The notes: generated by a model from the letters alone, not told the origin. A stretch of DNA of 64,000 nt from Nephrocerus scutellatus (GCA_947095585.1 OX352761.1:112455890-112519889), one strand, 5' to 3'. Positions 46,675 to 58,870 are shown, counted from the stretch's first letter. Numbers and translations are program-made.

Positions 46675-47610
46675 AAAAATGGTGTCAACATTGGAGATAG
46701 ACTCTTACTGTAGAACGATTTTTTTCTTAGAATATATCCAAAAATAATTTCCCAAATTATACTTGACGAATTAGGGCACCCTGTATATAGATTTTAGTAC
46801 AAAGCATATAGCACACAGTCATTATGATGACCGAACGTTTTTCGTCGACTTTAGTTATTTAGTTACAAAATTGGTCGCCACGAAAGGAAGTTTTATTTAA
46901 ACGGAATAATATATAGCATATTTTCACCCTGAGAGTCCATTCTTAATATTGGTGAAAGTATTTTTGAAATTGGTCTAGTAGTTTCGAAGATTACCTCCTA
47001 CACACAAACCAACATTACCTCTTTATATTATTTGTGCAGAAGTATAGATAACTAAGCGAAAGGTGTGCAGTTTTAAATAAAGGGGACTATATATTTATTG
47101 AATTAAGTAATTGTTGTTTTCCCTTTGTACTATGAAAATCTATTTCAGTACTTTATAAAAGAAAACATTATTAAACGATTTTGCATGATTTTTAAATTCT
47201 CTATATTAACTTCGCTGCCCGTATGTCGGTGGCTGGGGGAATATTTTGATCAATTTTTAACACAGTTCCTAAAGCCCGATTTAATGATTTACTTCAAACT
47301 TTGCACACATATGTATTTTCGATGACAACACTTTTTATAAAAATTTGGAAGTGATCGGGCGCCAGGGCCGAGGAGCTACCATGTATAAATTTTTTCAAAA
47401 GTTACCCGATTTTATTCAAATTTTGATTTTTTTTTTTTAAATCATCCCAGTTTTCTTCAATTTTGTACACATGTTTATCTCTGATGACAACACTCTTTAT
47501 AAAAACCCAGTCACCCAGGGCCAAAAAGTACCATATAAATTTTTTCAAAAAAGTTACCCGATTTTCTTCAAATTTTGTACACATGTGTATTTCCTATTAG
47601 AGTCTTTACA
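46675..47610 (+). repeat. Dispersed repeat family A with internal tandem units
   Basis: The left part (46680-46800, inverted) shares GTCAACATTGGAGATAGAC and TTTCCCAAATTATAC with 11.9 kb. The right part (47190 onward) reads TTCTCTATATTAACTTCGCT, ATCAATTTTTAACACAGTTC and CGATGACAACACTTTTTATA, the uninterrupted counterpart of the SINE-bearing copy at 11.03 kb. From about 47320 a block with GATGACAACACT and TACCATATAAATTTTTTC recurs two to three times at spacings of about 110-160 bp. Confidence 0.65.
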
Positions 47611-49439
47611 TGAAAAATCTTAATTTGTGTGTGTTGTTTTTAATAAAGAAAAATTTGTAATCCGTGAAATCTCTTTTAAAAATCGGTCATTTATGAAATA
47701 TAAATTCATACATTTTTCACTTAAACGCAATATAAAGTATTGAAATTGATTTCCTTGGTAAAATTTATACATTTTACGGATTATAATTTTTTTTAAAAAA
47801 ACGATCATAAAAATCTTACGAAATCTTTTAAATAAATTCGCACCTTCAAAATTATTATTTCATTTAGAACTCGAAGTATGTGTGAATACTGCTAATTTTC
47901 TGGCTGCAAATATGAAAACAGGTACCTATACAGTACTTAGTGAAATAGTGAATAGTGGAAATAAGAACGAACACTGAAATTCGGCCTTATTTTGCTTAAA
48001 TGTAAAATTCGGTCTTAATTCAGTCGGCTTTATTGCACGGTACCAGTACAATATGCTACATTTGCAGAAATATCTTTATGCCTTGTAAAGAGTTTTAATG
48101 GAACATAAATATATACATAAATAGTTAAATATTTACCCGTACAATATATTTTAATTGGCACCGTAAATATTTTCATAATGTAACCGCGATTGCGTCTGTT
48201 TTTGTTACTCCTAATGATGACTTTACCGCTTCAGTGGAAATTTTGCGATGCGGAAACACATAAAATTGTTTTCCCATTCTCTCAAGCGGTTGTACGGAAG
48301 CGCAAATATCTAAAATTTATTCATTTTAATAAGGGACTACAACTACAGTACCTTTTAGTGGAGCACAAGTGAAAGTCTAATTACTTAGCCTATAAGAAGA
48401 AGAAACTACTCTGCACACACACATGAATGTGACAACGTAGTCGTTTGTGGTGCGCATTGATGCACAAAATTGCTTCTTCGAGATTTCAAATTACGTGCGC
48501 TTTTAAAACTTTGTTTTCAGAACTTTAAGTAGGAATGTTTATTTAGGAAGCATTGTTTAATTTTAGTTTTCATATACATAAGATTATGGTCAAATATAAA
48601 ATGAATATTCTAACGACGTATTGTGGTATTTTCTCTTCGTATGACTTTAAAAGTTAAATATACAAAGAAAATTTAAATATTTTTTAAGCCTTTCTCTATA
48701 ATAAAGAACCAGTCCCATGACGCACAGTTCTTTAGGACAAAACAGAGATTTCAAAATCAATAGCACTGTGCGCAGCAATTTTTAAACACGCTAAGGCCAC
48801 GTCAACGTTTAAAGTCTAAACCTTTGACTCTGGCGGTTTCCTAGCCTTTTGCACACGACATTGTGTCTCCGTGGTACGCATAAACAATTTCGCCAGATGC
48901 CCACGCCGCAGTTATTGCAGTTATCAATAATTTAAGCGATTACGGCATTATTGCTATTGTATGATTGTTGTTGTGCCATTTAGTTTATCATGGAAAACGG
49001 TTTGCCGCAGAATATGTAATTATCACAATTTGCTTAAGCTGGAAGCAGAAATAGTGTGGTGTGGGGTGATAGATAGCAGTGGCGGTCAACTGTGCTTTTC
49101 TTTGAGGTTTTTATGAAGACAATTAATTACTTCATTAGAAGCTAAATTTCTTTATAAATTTGCATGCAAAGAGTATATGAGCGATTTTCCATTTCAGGTG
49201 CAACTTTTCAAAACACAAAAGTTACTGTTCCTTTTGTTTCACTTTGGTTGGGGTTTAAAAGTCCAAATTACTTAGATACTCATTGTCATAGAGAGTTTTC
49301 AGTGGTATCAACATTATTAACGATTTTATATATAGTTTCTAATCCATCGATCAAATATTTCATCAGAACGCATATTTTAAAAGCTACTTACTAATAAGAG
49401 CTTTCAAAAATGTAAAAAAACAGCTCATAAAAAACCAAC
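47611..49439. other. No recognised gene
   Basis: AT-rich with short frames only; no recognisable exon or repeat. Confidence 0.4.
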
Positions 49440-49870
49440 CCATAAAAACTAAAATTGTTCATGTAAATTCTCTATAATAACCAAAAGTATACTGAATTCC
49501 AATATACATGCTTAAATATAAAAACAAATACGAAGCACTGCAATCCAACAACAAATAAACCCCAATCGTAAAGCAAGCAACTCTGCTCACAGCGTACAAC
49601 GCACACAGAACACAGTCATTATAGTATGAAATGATCTGAATCCGCTATATGGGAAAAAAAGTTTACATGTGAGCCAGACGACCCCGCGGCCCGATCACTC
49701 TCAAATGTAATAATAAAAAGTTAATAGAAAGTATTTTGACCGGATATAAACATGTGTTCAAAATTTCAATAAAATCGGGCCTTGGGAAGTGGGTTGAAAA
49801 TTTATCACAAGATCTGACCAGCCAGCCAGCCAGTCCGCCAGCCACGGGCACGTGAAGTTAATATAGAGAA
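49440..49870 (-). repeat. Dispersed repeat family A, copy in reverse
   Basis: From left to right it has GTTCATGTAAATTCTCTATA, AAAACAAATACGAAGCACTG, GTTCAAAATTTCAATAAAAT with CGGGCCTTGGGAAGTGGG, GATCTGACCAGCCAGCC and CGTGAAGTTAATATAGAGAA. The final block is the reverse complement of the family start at 11.04 and 47.2 kb. Confidence 0.7.
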
Positions 49871-49874
49871 TTTA

Positions 49875-50250
49875 AAAACTGAAATTTTTCATCTTATTTC
49901 TCTAATAACCACAAGTACCCTGACTTTCACTATAAATGCTAAAAAATAAAAACAAATGCGAAGCACAGCTCGGTAGTTAAAAAAAAACAACCCCAAATCG
50001 TATCGCATGATCTGATGCCGGTATATAGCACGATTTTTACAAAAAAAAATTGTATGGAAGCCCGCCGACCCAGGAGCACGATCAATAACAAATTTTGATG
50101 TGTAAGTGTAAGTGTAAGTGTTATCACAGGAAATACACATGTGTGCAAAGTTTCAATAAAATCGGGCCTTGGGAATTGGGTTAAAAATGAACTGAACTCA
50201 ACGAACGACAGACAGAACCATTCGCGAAATTAACATTGCGAATTTGATAA
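49875..50250 (-). repeat. Dispersed repeat family A, adjacent second copy
   Basis: It repeats the order of the preceding copy: TTTTTCATCTTATTTCTCTA, AACAAATGCGAAGCAC, CAATAAAATCGGGCCTTGGG and TTGGGTTAAAAATG. A short hexanucleotide run, TGTAAG repeated about four times, lies at 50101-50121. The two copies in direct orientation suggest tandem duplication or preferential insertion. Confidence 0.68.
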
Positions 50251-52679
50251 TTATGATTTTTAGTAGAAGATAGCATTTTTGTCATAATATTATTCGTAAA
50301 GAGTCCAAAAGTATAAAAGAGAAGAAAAAGTTCTGGTCCATGGCGTAAAAGGCATATTTGACATCTTGTCTATAAAGTTTACATTTAGAATATCATTGTA
50401 AATGGCAATGAAAACCTTAAAATGTCCTATTAAGGACAACAACAACAAGAATATGTTAAAAAAAAGGTTGGGTTAAGGGCTTATTTACCAGCAAATATCT
50501 CAGGATACCTTTGTACTGATGTTGTCTGGCCAGGGGATCGATTGCCGATCTGTGAAGCTGTCAATATATACATTTTTTCACCACTTGACCTCAGAATTTT
50601 TTCATATGATGATTTTTAATATCACAAGCTATTCATTCTGTTAACCGCCATTGAATCTTGCTATACGAACATTACGGCAAGTATAATATAGTCCTCTTAT
50701 AGAACATGCTGCCAAAGCGCCTTATCATTATAAGATCGGAAAATGTGAAGAGAATGAGCAATATTTATCACTTAAAAGCTTTAAAGATCTGGAATCGACT
50801 GACCCCCAGAATAACGAAACTAATCAGAATTATATAATATGAAAATCTCCCACAGTAACAATTCCTTGTTTACAAGCCCAGTTTTGCGACGAGCTTTCCA
50901 CTCTACTAGTAGAATTGGTAAAAAAAAAATGGTTTTTTGCCACCTTTAACCCGCCGTTTTCCTGCAGAAAATGAATTTTCAACTGGGACACCCCATTTTT
51001 CTAATGGGGTCCTTGAAGTTATCTGCTGTTTGATAAACGTTCCAACTCGCTTATACTTGTCATTTATACACGCTTTAAGAATGTTTGCAAATTATCAAAA
51101 TATTTTATAAAATCAAACGTTCACTTGCGACAATTTTACTTGCGCTAACTCCAATTTTCTGTACCCAGCGGTAAAGCCCATTTCTAGATCAACGGTTTCA
51201 TTCAGGTTCTCTTTCTGTGCCTATAAGCCAAAGTCTTTAGACGACCTCAGGTCTAATCAAATGCGAAATTACCCGCTTACCGAAGAATTTATCCGCCAAA
51301 AAGTCATGAACAATCGAATTTAACGCAATCACTCATGCACTCATTTAAATGCTCCGTAGTTTTCTTTTAATATGGTTGTTCTGTATAGTGAAACAGTGAA
51401 TAGTGTATCTGTGAAATAGGACTATTTCATGGTTTTGTGTTCGATAATTAATGGCATCGATGGAGCCTGAAAATGGGGCGTTCTTAATGAAAACCCTATT
51501 ACATATTCGTATATGCAAAAGCATTTGTTTACGGTGTAATATAATTGTATATAAATCGAGTTAAATTGTTATCTTGAAATGAAAATCCATTCTCGTCCGT
51601 TCGTAGCTACTGTGGGGTATCGCAAAATTTGTTACCATGAAAAAAGTCAAGCAATTAACTTTAAAATTTATAGTTAGCACACAATGCGATAGTAGAATCG
51701 AAGCGAATCGAAAATCCCACCAAACCCAAACACCTCACTTTTAGTTTTTTTCTTATCAGAAATTCGGTTCCTAATACCGTTGGCAATCAAGCTACAATAA
51801 AACACATTTACCCAATACATATAATATTCTATGGCTATGAACTATGATACCCTACACCCTGAAGCTCTGACACTCTGACTAAAGAATAAGAAAGTTTTGA
51901 CGTGTCTTCGTCTATAATACGAGTGAGTACATGGCTATCCAATAAACCCATTGTAACAAAAATTGAGAAGACTTTTTTTTTGTTAAACGTATAAAGGGTG
52001 CGAGAATCTATCATACCAGTGTAGGGTGTTACGATCAATGCGTAGCGATTAGATGGCGAAATTAGTTGATATTTTTGGTTGCTTATACATACTCGTAGTA
52101 TAGCAATACAACAATTTGTGTTGTGTTTGCAGCAATGGAGTGCATAATGGCGGACTCCGGATACTAAGATTATGTGGAATGCAACAGGACGCAACGGGAA
52201 TGCAAAAATATCAGCTGCAGTAAGTCGTGTGCACCAAACAATAATGTGACGTGTACTTTACTCGTGATAACTAGGAGCAAGTGACTAACACCCGTTTAGC
52301 AGAGAACAATCATTTTATGCTTCTCTTGTTGTTTCTTACCAACTTCATACGTTGTGCGTGCTAGAAAGATAGGAAATAATTTCTTGCCGATCTGAGGTCA
52401 CTTGAATAATCTGCCAATCTAGCAATATGTCGAAGGCCCTTTGAAAAAAAGATTATACAACAAATTGTTGATTTGCTTAACTGGTTTAGTTGTTTAGCTT
52501 ATGTTAAATGGTAGGTCGCAGATTGTTTTAAGATTTTTAATTTGAAATTTTTTTATCAGGACAGGTATAGGAGTATAGGTGAAACAATTTTGATTTCGAT
52601 GGTATATCAAATTTTGACCAAATATTTACACATATTGTTCATGCTGTTATGAATCCTCTACATCTGGACGCTAAAATGA
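50251..52679. other. No recognised gene
   Basis: Short frames and no shared repeat. The minus-strand frame at 52194-51835 shows no domain I can name. Confidence 0.4.
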
Positions 52680-52795
52680 GAGCACGAAATTGAGGCCAAA
52701 TTTTGTTGAAATTCTCCACATTCACGACTGGATGTGTTTTTTTTTGAACTTTGTATACATGTGTATCTTCGAGAACAACACTTTGGTAGTCTTTT
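52680..52795 (+). repeat. Family A fragment
   Basis: TTGAGGCCAAATTTTGTTGA, GTATACATGTGTATCTTCGA and GAACAACACTTTGG resemble the GCACACATGTGTATCTCCGATGACAACACTTT portion of family A (compare 11450-11490), quoted here in parts. Confidence 0.45.
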
Positions 52796-53165
52796 GGGCG
52801 GTGTTGAGTGGACTTGACGGTTGACGGGTTTTAAGATGGACTTTAGTTGGGTTTTTAGGGATTTTTGAGGCGTTCTTGAGATGGTCTTAAGGGGGTTCTG
52901 CGAAGGGTATTGACTTGGTCTTGAGGGAGTCTTTAGGGGCGTTTAAGCGAGGTCTTGAGGTGGTAGAGAGGTAATCTTGTGGAGGGTTTGAGGAGGGTTT
53001 ACGGCAGTCTTGAGGAGGTCTTTAGTTTGTGGGGGTTTTTAAAGTGGTTTAAGGGTTTTGAAGTAGTCTTGAGGGGTTTTTGAGGGGTTTTTTAAAGGGT
53101 CCTTTTGGGTCTTTTTGGGGTTCTTTTGGGTGGTGTTTTGGTGGGTCTTTTTGAGGTCCTACAAT
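52796..53165. repeat. Degenerate minisatellite, GGTCTTGAGGGG-like units, about 370 bp
   Basis: Recurrent units include TGGTCTTGAGGGAG, AGGTCTTGAGGTGG, AGTCTTGAGGGG, GGGTCCTTTTGGGTC and GGTCTTTTTGAGGTCC. The strand is almost free of A+C runs, the mirror image of the array at 8.08 kb. It abuts a family A fragment, as the 8.08-kb array abuts LINE-J. Confidence 0.7.
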
Positions 53166-54905
53166 GCTTCAGGAAATTTTCCAAGTCACATAAATAGCAG
53201 ATTCAGTCTGATTTAGGTATCACAAGCCTGGCCATTATACCAGGAGTTGCGAGAAATTAAACATATAGAAGCCTGAGAATGGGGCCACGGGGCTGGAAAT
53301 ATTACAGCGGATATATATGAAGTTTGACTTGAATAAGTCGTACCAATCAGCTTACATCCGTTTTGCAAGCAAAGGCTTGTGTTATTGAATTTGGATTAAG
53401 CCTCGGGTAATCGGGACTCAAGAAAAAAAAACGCTACAATCGTGGGCAACGTAAAACAGATGCTTAAACCGGAACTTTCTCTGAGTAAAAAAAGAAATTC
53501 AAATTCGTGAAATGGAAAATAGCGTAACGTATTTCAGATTGGAACTAAATTTAAATGTTGATAACAATACAAAATACTTATAAAATAATAAACAATGCAA
53601 TTTTTCATTTCACCTCTACTCAACCCACGTATTTTCGTTGAATTCAAAATGAATTCAATTAAAACGCAACTCAACCCTGTTTCCATTGCCATAATGTGGC
53701 AGAGAGTGTTTTCTTTAATTAATTTTACCGAAAGAATAAAAGGAACATAATATCAATCACGTGACCAAAGAATATTCTGTTTATTATATATATACTAATA
53801 TTAAAAATATGTTCTAAACATACCGAAAAAATAAAAGAATAGCCAAAAAAAGAATAGAATACAAAGAATAAATAAAATAACGTTTTATGTCATATTCGGA
53901 ATGTTTATAATGAAATAAAGAAAACACTCAGAATTTGGCTGTGTAAGAACAAGGTGGCGTTAATTCTTAGCATTTCCATCAATAAATAAAGTTTGACAGA
54001 TGCCTTGTAGTTTCTTTTGGGAATCTCACAATGTAAAAACGTAACACTTACACTCTTTTAAGTCTTGAGTTTTTATTTTTTTCCATTGGGAGTTCGCCCT
54101 TATAAATGAAATGTCACAAACCTTACTCATCCGCTCTAGTTTTGTTAATTGTATTAAGATTTAACGAAATGCAACTGTAATTAGCGCTTCCCTTAACAAA
54201 AGTCTGAGTTTACCTTTGGTATCTGTAATAATGGGAACGTAATACAGGAGCACTAACCTAGGTTGAACCAGGGATTTTCTCTAATGGAAACAAGATAAGT
54301 GATCAGCGTTTTGTGAATTCTTAATACTACACGGTACACGATTAACAATGGACCATAAATGAACGAAATCATTACATAGCACAAATAATAACACTCCAGT
54401 GCATGTGTCCAACACGCAACACTCCTTGCTTCATTAGAAATTTACAATCTTTAAAAATTCGTATTTCCCGATGACAACTTTGCGATGGAGAGCTTATCAG
54501 CTTACTAGGCAACACCGCATGTGACTTCGCATGGCCCTCTCGCTGGGCTTTCCATTTCTTTCAATCAATCAATTAAAAACAAATGAAAAAGCAATAGATT
54601 TCATACTCCATACGAATGACAAAGCAAGTGGAAACCCACCCCATATATGAAGAAAATTAAAACGAAACTTTTAGTTTATGACTCAAATGGAACGTTCTAT
54701 ATTATATTGGTATTATTACATTTCAGAAAAAGAGCGCACATGTAGGTATAATCTGAATTAAGTAAACAAAATTTTAATCATCATTCATATTTGGATATAA
54801 CTACTAAAATAATACCATGTTCCCATTTTGGGTTGAAACAACAAAAAAAAAAACCAAATTCCAGAGTATAGGTATACCATTATTTTGATTTTACATTATT
54901 AAGAA
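53166..54905. other. Intergenic DNA downstream of Fer2LCH
   Basis: AT-rich, with an AAAGAATAAATAAAATAA-like low-complexity run near 53810-53885. No gene recognised. Confidence 0.4.
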
Positions 54906-54906
54906 A

Positions 54907-54912
54907 TTTAAT
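54907..54912 (-). terminator. Possible poly(A) signal ATTAAA of Fer2LCH
   Basis: On the minus strand ATTAAA lies about 63 bp beyond the stop codon of the ferritin light-chain gene. It is the commonest variant of AATAAA. A second ATTAAA-like site lies near 54772, so the true 3' end is uncertain. Confidence 0.4.
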
Positions 54913-54974
54913 GACACTATTTGAAAAAGAATTTAGTGAAATATTTGCTTGTCCTCTTAACTGGAGCTAGCTAC

Positions 54975-55762
54975 TTATTGTTTTTCCAAGTACTGATCGA
55001 ACAAAAAGATACCCAAAGATGGGTCAGCATTCTTATTGATGATTTTATGCAAATCATTTGCATATCCAGACAGTTTACGAATGGTTTTGGCTTGCTTTTC
55101 GAGGACCTCCTCTTCAAAGTACTGCGCAATCTCGGGGTCATGAACGTGAAGGCTGTGATTATGTCTATAGGCGGCATGTCCATGAACACGAATAGCACTT
55201 GTTGAGAGGGCTTTTTCATTCTCCAACGCCTTGGCCAGGGAGCTCAGTTCATCGCCTTCAACTTTACGAATTTCACCTGACTGAAGTGGTTTGGCATCGA
55301 AGTTCATAACGCCTCCGCGACTAGTCAGATGTTTAATATGGTTGATGGTATCGTCAAATGCAGCATCTGACAGTCCCTGGTAGAGTTTCTTGAAACCGGG
55401 ACGATCCTTTTGGTATGAATTGAAGAATGTGCCCATCAAGAGGTATTCATAGGATTTTGATAGTTGGGCATTGATGTATGAGTTGAATTCCGGTTCAACG
55501 CCAACGATTCCACCAAATCTAGCATTGCACGTGACTGCGGGTGTTTCTAGGGATATCAATATTCAAACGGTTTATGTTTTATTGTAATTAGGTAACTGTC
55601 GTTTGATAGAATAGCAATAACGATTTCTTTTGTTTTGTTACAACACTCACCCAATAGGATGCTTTTACAAGCTGTCGTTACCGAGTTCAAGCAGACTTCC
55701 TCACTTGACTTTACGGCAGTACAAATGCCAGCGAATAGCACAATTGCAATTAGGAATCTCAT
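54975..55762 (-). CDS. Fer2LCH: Secreted ferritin light-chain homologue (Fer2LCH), two coding exons
   Basis: Joined exons 55762-55651 and 55546-54975 give a 227-residue protein. The intron 55650-55547 (104 bp) has GTGAGT and CTAG ends and splits a Glu codon in phase 1. Residues 1-16 (MRFLIAIVLFAGICTA) form a signal peptide, as expected for insect ferritin, which is loaded in the secretory pathway. The four-helix ferritin fold follows: first helix around EPEFNSYINAQLSKSYEYLL (55-74), GFKKLYQGLSD (88-98), and DPEIAQYFEEEVLEKQ (174-189) for the fourth helix. The SDAAFDDTINHIKHL segment (97-111) lacks the Glu-Glu-x-x-His ferroxidase set of heavy chains, which marks it as a light chain. Cys24, Cys32 and Cys44 near the N-terminus may form intersubunit disulfides. 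One Asn-His-Ser sequon is at 167. The gene is divergent from Fer1HCH, its partner subunit, as in Drosophila. The open frame continuing past the exon 1 donor is intron read-through. Confidence 0.95.
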
Positions 55763-55792
55763 TGTGCTTGATTGTGATTGTGATGATTATTT

Positions 55793-55972
55793 CTGTGAAG
55801 AAGAAAAAAACAACAAAGAAAATTTTTTTATTATTCCACTTTCACACTACACTGTAATTTAATTCAATTTTTCAATATTCAGATGAAAAATATGCGTCTC
55901 ACAAACACGAAATTGAGTAGCGAATAGAATAGGTTGGTACAAACACAAAGTGCGAAAGAGAGCACAACATAC
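55793..55972 (-). other. Fer2LCH: Probable intron in the Fer2LCH 5' untranslated region
   Basis: On the minus strand a strong donor AACAAAG then GTATGT ends an upstream segment at 55973. A pyrimidine tract TTTTTTTTCTTCTTCACAG closes at 55793, 30 bases before the start codon. Removing these 180 bp would leave a non-coding first exon upstream of 55973. The splice consensus is good on both sides, but no transcript evidence is available here. Confidence 0.6.
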
Positions 55973-56460
55973 CTTTGTTCAGGGAGCTCCGATTTACGTT
56001 ATGTTCCTTCCTTCCGTGCTGAAGTACAAATGGAAAATAATGAAATTCTCAAAATATGTTTGCTATTAAATACGACGCCCGGCTGCTGCACACGCACACA
56101 CTGCAAATTAATATATCAACGATTGATAAGAACAGTTGCACTGAGTGATTATTTCTAGTGTATTACAATTCACAGGATTGTAAAAAGTATTGCAATCAGC
56201 AAGATTGAAATTTGAAATGACAGCAAGACTGAAAGCTGAAAGTCTGTTTCTTTACTAGGAAGGCGACAAACCAGCTGAGAGCTTCGGCAATGGCAATCGA
56301 TTGTTGTTGTTGGTAAGATATACGATGAGCAATAAAATTATGTCGTTTTGCACTCGAAACGACACACGAACAGGTTTTGTTTTTGTTTAGCTGTACAAGT
56401 ATGTGTGGTGTGGAAAAAATCAATATGGCAGAGCGACTGAATATGGCCGCCACTCACGGT
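55973..56460 (-). promoter_or_regulatory. Fer2LCH: Likely Fer2LCH 5' exon and promoter region
   Basis: This holds the presumptive non-coding exon of Fer2LCH. An initiator-like TCAGTG on the minus strand lies near 56143-56138. A TGCACAC match to the metal-response core TGCRCNC lies at 56087-56093 within a CACACGCACACAC run. Two ATGGC motifs lie at 56426-56445. No TATA box at a proper distance was found, so the start site is open. MTF-1 control of fly ferritin genes is known; the site itself is only a sequence match. Confidence 0.35.
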
Positions 56461-56874
56461 GGGCTCTCTTAATGAAAACACAAAACAAATTTCTATTATA
56501 TCTGGAAGGTAGAATATTAATGTTCTTACGGCTCTTTTTCAATTCAATATATCTATGCTGTGGAGACTTACTTATTTGATTGTGGAGAGTTATTAGTGGC
56601 GTCAAATATTTTTTTCCAAACAAAATGGTATCTACTTGGTAAAGGCCCAAGGCTGTTTCCGAAACGAAGACTTATTTGTGCAACGTAACTTATTTAAATA
56701 AGAATTCTCGAAAGGTAACTTATTTTTTTTTTTTTCTTGCATATAATCTAATTTGCTTTTTAAAATTACAAAGATGTGTAACAGAGACACAATTTTTATA
56801 TTGATTTTGTTGTCAAAGTAAGTATATGGAAGCAATTTGGAGGATTTTACTGAATTATTTATGATGGGGGCTAA
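56461..56874. other. Intergenic DNA between the ferritin genes
   Basis: AT-rich, with short T and A runs. No exon or repeat recognised. Confidence 0.35.
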
Positions 56875-57230
56875 TCCTTACTAATATTGTAAATGTGAAA
56901 GTAACTCTGTCTGTCTGTTACCTTTTCACGGGTAAAAAAAGGCTTGACCGATTTGGCTCATTTTTTCTTTAAATGTTCGTAGTAGTCCGGGGATTATTGT
57001 AGGAACCTGGAAAATCGGAAAATTTGAGAAAAACTGAAAAAATTGTGTTTTCCACGGGATTTACGTATGAACTTGCGAGCATAACTGATGATTCTAGCAC
57101 CTTTTTTGGTTGGGTCAGTAGGGTTTGAGGGGCAGCCAGACATCGCCTGTTATTTTTTGGTGGGTCTAAACGGTGTCTTGGGAGTGGTGGTCGGCGGGTC
57201 CCGGGTAACGCCGGTGATAACAAGTAAATT
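56875..57230. repeat. Dispersed insect repeat, class undetermined
   Basis: The left end reads TCCTTACTAATATTGTAAAT, GTGAAAGTAACTCTGTCTGT and CTTTTCACGGGTAAA, followed by GACCGATTTGGCTC. This wording occurs in many dispersed insect repeats. The right part contains a GTCTTGGGAGTGGTGG stretch. The class cannot be decided from sequence alone, and it is non-coding. Confidence 0.5.
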
Positions 57231-58870
57231 AGTAAGTCAATAATTCTGAAATAAGTCTTCGTTTTGGAAATAGTCTAAAATCGACCTTAGGTCGCGCTAT
57301 TGGAAGTATAAAATAAAAACAGAATCAACAATCTTAATGGAAATGAAATATCATCTTCTGTTGTCTCTATAATGCGAAAACAAACAAATTGTAAAAAGAG
57401 AGTTTTGTGATGAATGCGCTCAACAGCCATAGAATGTGAAAAATTAAAAAACTCTAATAAAGTCTAGCAACAGTTTTAAAAATGAGAGATTTATTTGATT
57501 GTATACAAATATCATATTACATAAAAATTTGTTAAATACATATATTATCTAATTCTAATATCACTATCTTTTACAAATTCTTAAATATTTTAATTCACAA
57601 AGAAAATAACCACAAAATTGCGATCTAAGTAGTAATTAAAGTATTGTCAATAAAATCGTCTTCCCACTATTGTCAGTTGCAGGGAACATGACAGCTGAAA
57701 ACAGTTTAAAGAAATTGTTTGGCATTACAAGATAAAAAATCTTTTTAACCATAATTCGAGATATACTTAAGCTTATGCAGGTTTCGCGATATAGTTTAAA
57801 GAATGATTAAAGAAAATTCTTGAAGTTAAAACATGAAAAATCTTATACGTTAAATGTCTAGGTATATATGTAAGGATTTAAACTGTAAAATCCGTTCCAT
57901 CCGTTTCAGCGACGTCTGTCTGCCAACTGACAGATCGTTTAAATTCACGCGATTTTATGGCTTCCCAAAATAGTCAAAGCATTTGGCGAAAACGACGTAA
58001 AAAATTGCCCGACTTTTAACTACTCTCCGGCAAATGCTGTGACAATTTGTAGTATATTTTGGCTCTTGTTTTTGTTTGCCTGTACGGTCACAACGTATTT
58101 ATTGGATCACCCTTTGCGTTATATACATGGTCGAATAAGTCGTCGCAACGGATGCAACAGATTCTATGAGCACAAAATATATTTTCTGTTAATGGAAACT
58201 TTGCCCCACAGTATGTTGTATAAAGTGCTTCGTGCTTTTAGAGTTACCAAGCTATACGTTATAAATCTAGTAGTTTAATTAAAATTTTCAACAACTTTCA
58301 ACATTGTTCTTCGTATATTTAATTGCTTTATCCACAGGAAACAAAAACCAATTATTTTTATTATATTATATACTTAGAGAGATGAACAATCTAAAATTCA
58401 CTCAAAGATGCATAATAATGCTGTTAAATACCTTTTCAAAATTAAAAACTACATTAAAACTTTAATATATTTTTATAAAATTAAATAAAAACGGAATATA
58501 TTAACTAAATTTTATTTTTATAATATAAAAATTAGAATACTTTAACCAAACCACTTAAATCAATCACCTAATAAGCTTTACAACCGTACTGGCATACATT
58601 TTCATATCTGTTGGAAAGTTTACTCTCCTGCGATCTACAATTATTGCTTAAAGTATTCATTATAAAACAATTAATTATTATGAGCCTTACTTCCCAGTTG
58701 CCTTAAACGCCCCCATGAAATAATTAAGTTTTTGCAGTCCTCTTCGCTATATTGCAACTATGCATCTAAAACTAAATGATATAAATCAATATTTAATATG
58801 ATTTATTTCTTTGAGACTATGGCAACTCAGCAGGGTACTTTTCCGTTGTTTTTTTGTTTTGTAGTCAAAT
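57231..58870. other. Intergenic DNA; one 79-codon frame of unknown meaning at 58039-58278 (+)
   Basis: The frame at 58039 starts MTICSIFWLLFLFACTVTTY, a possible signal or membrane segment, and continues with basic residues (HGRISRRNGCNRFYEHK). No family was recognised, and nothing marks it as coding beyond composition. The rest is very AT-rich. Confidence 0.25.

Noticed and set aside
54921..55205. Plus-strand open frame of 94 codons
   Set aside because: It is the antisense shadow of the Fer2LCH second exon.
55556..55650. C-terminal extension of the ferritin light-chain exon 1 frame
   Set aside because: The residues after the GTGAGT donor do not resemble ferritin, and the splice to 55546 restores the family sequence in phase.
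56101..56145. IRE in the Fer2LCH leader
   Set aside because: CAGTG words occur on the minus strand but without complementary flanks; fly light-chain mRNAs are not known to carry one.
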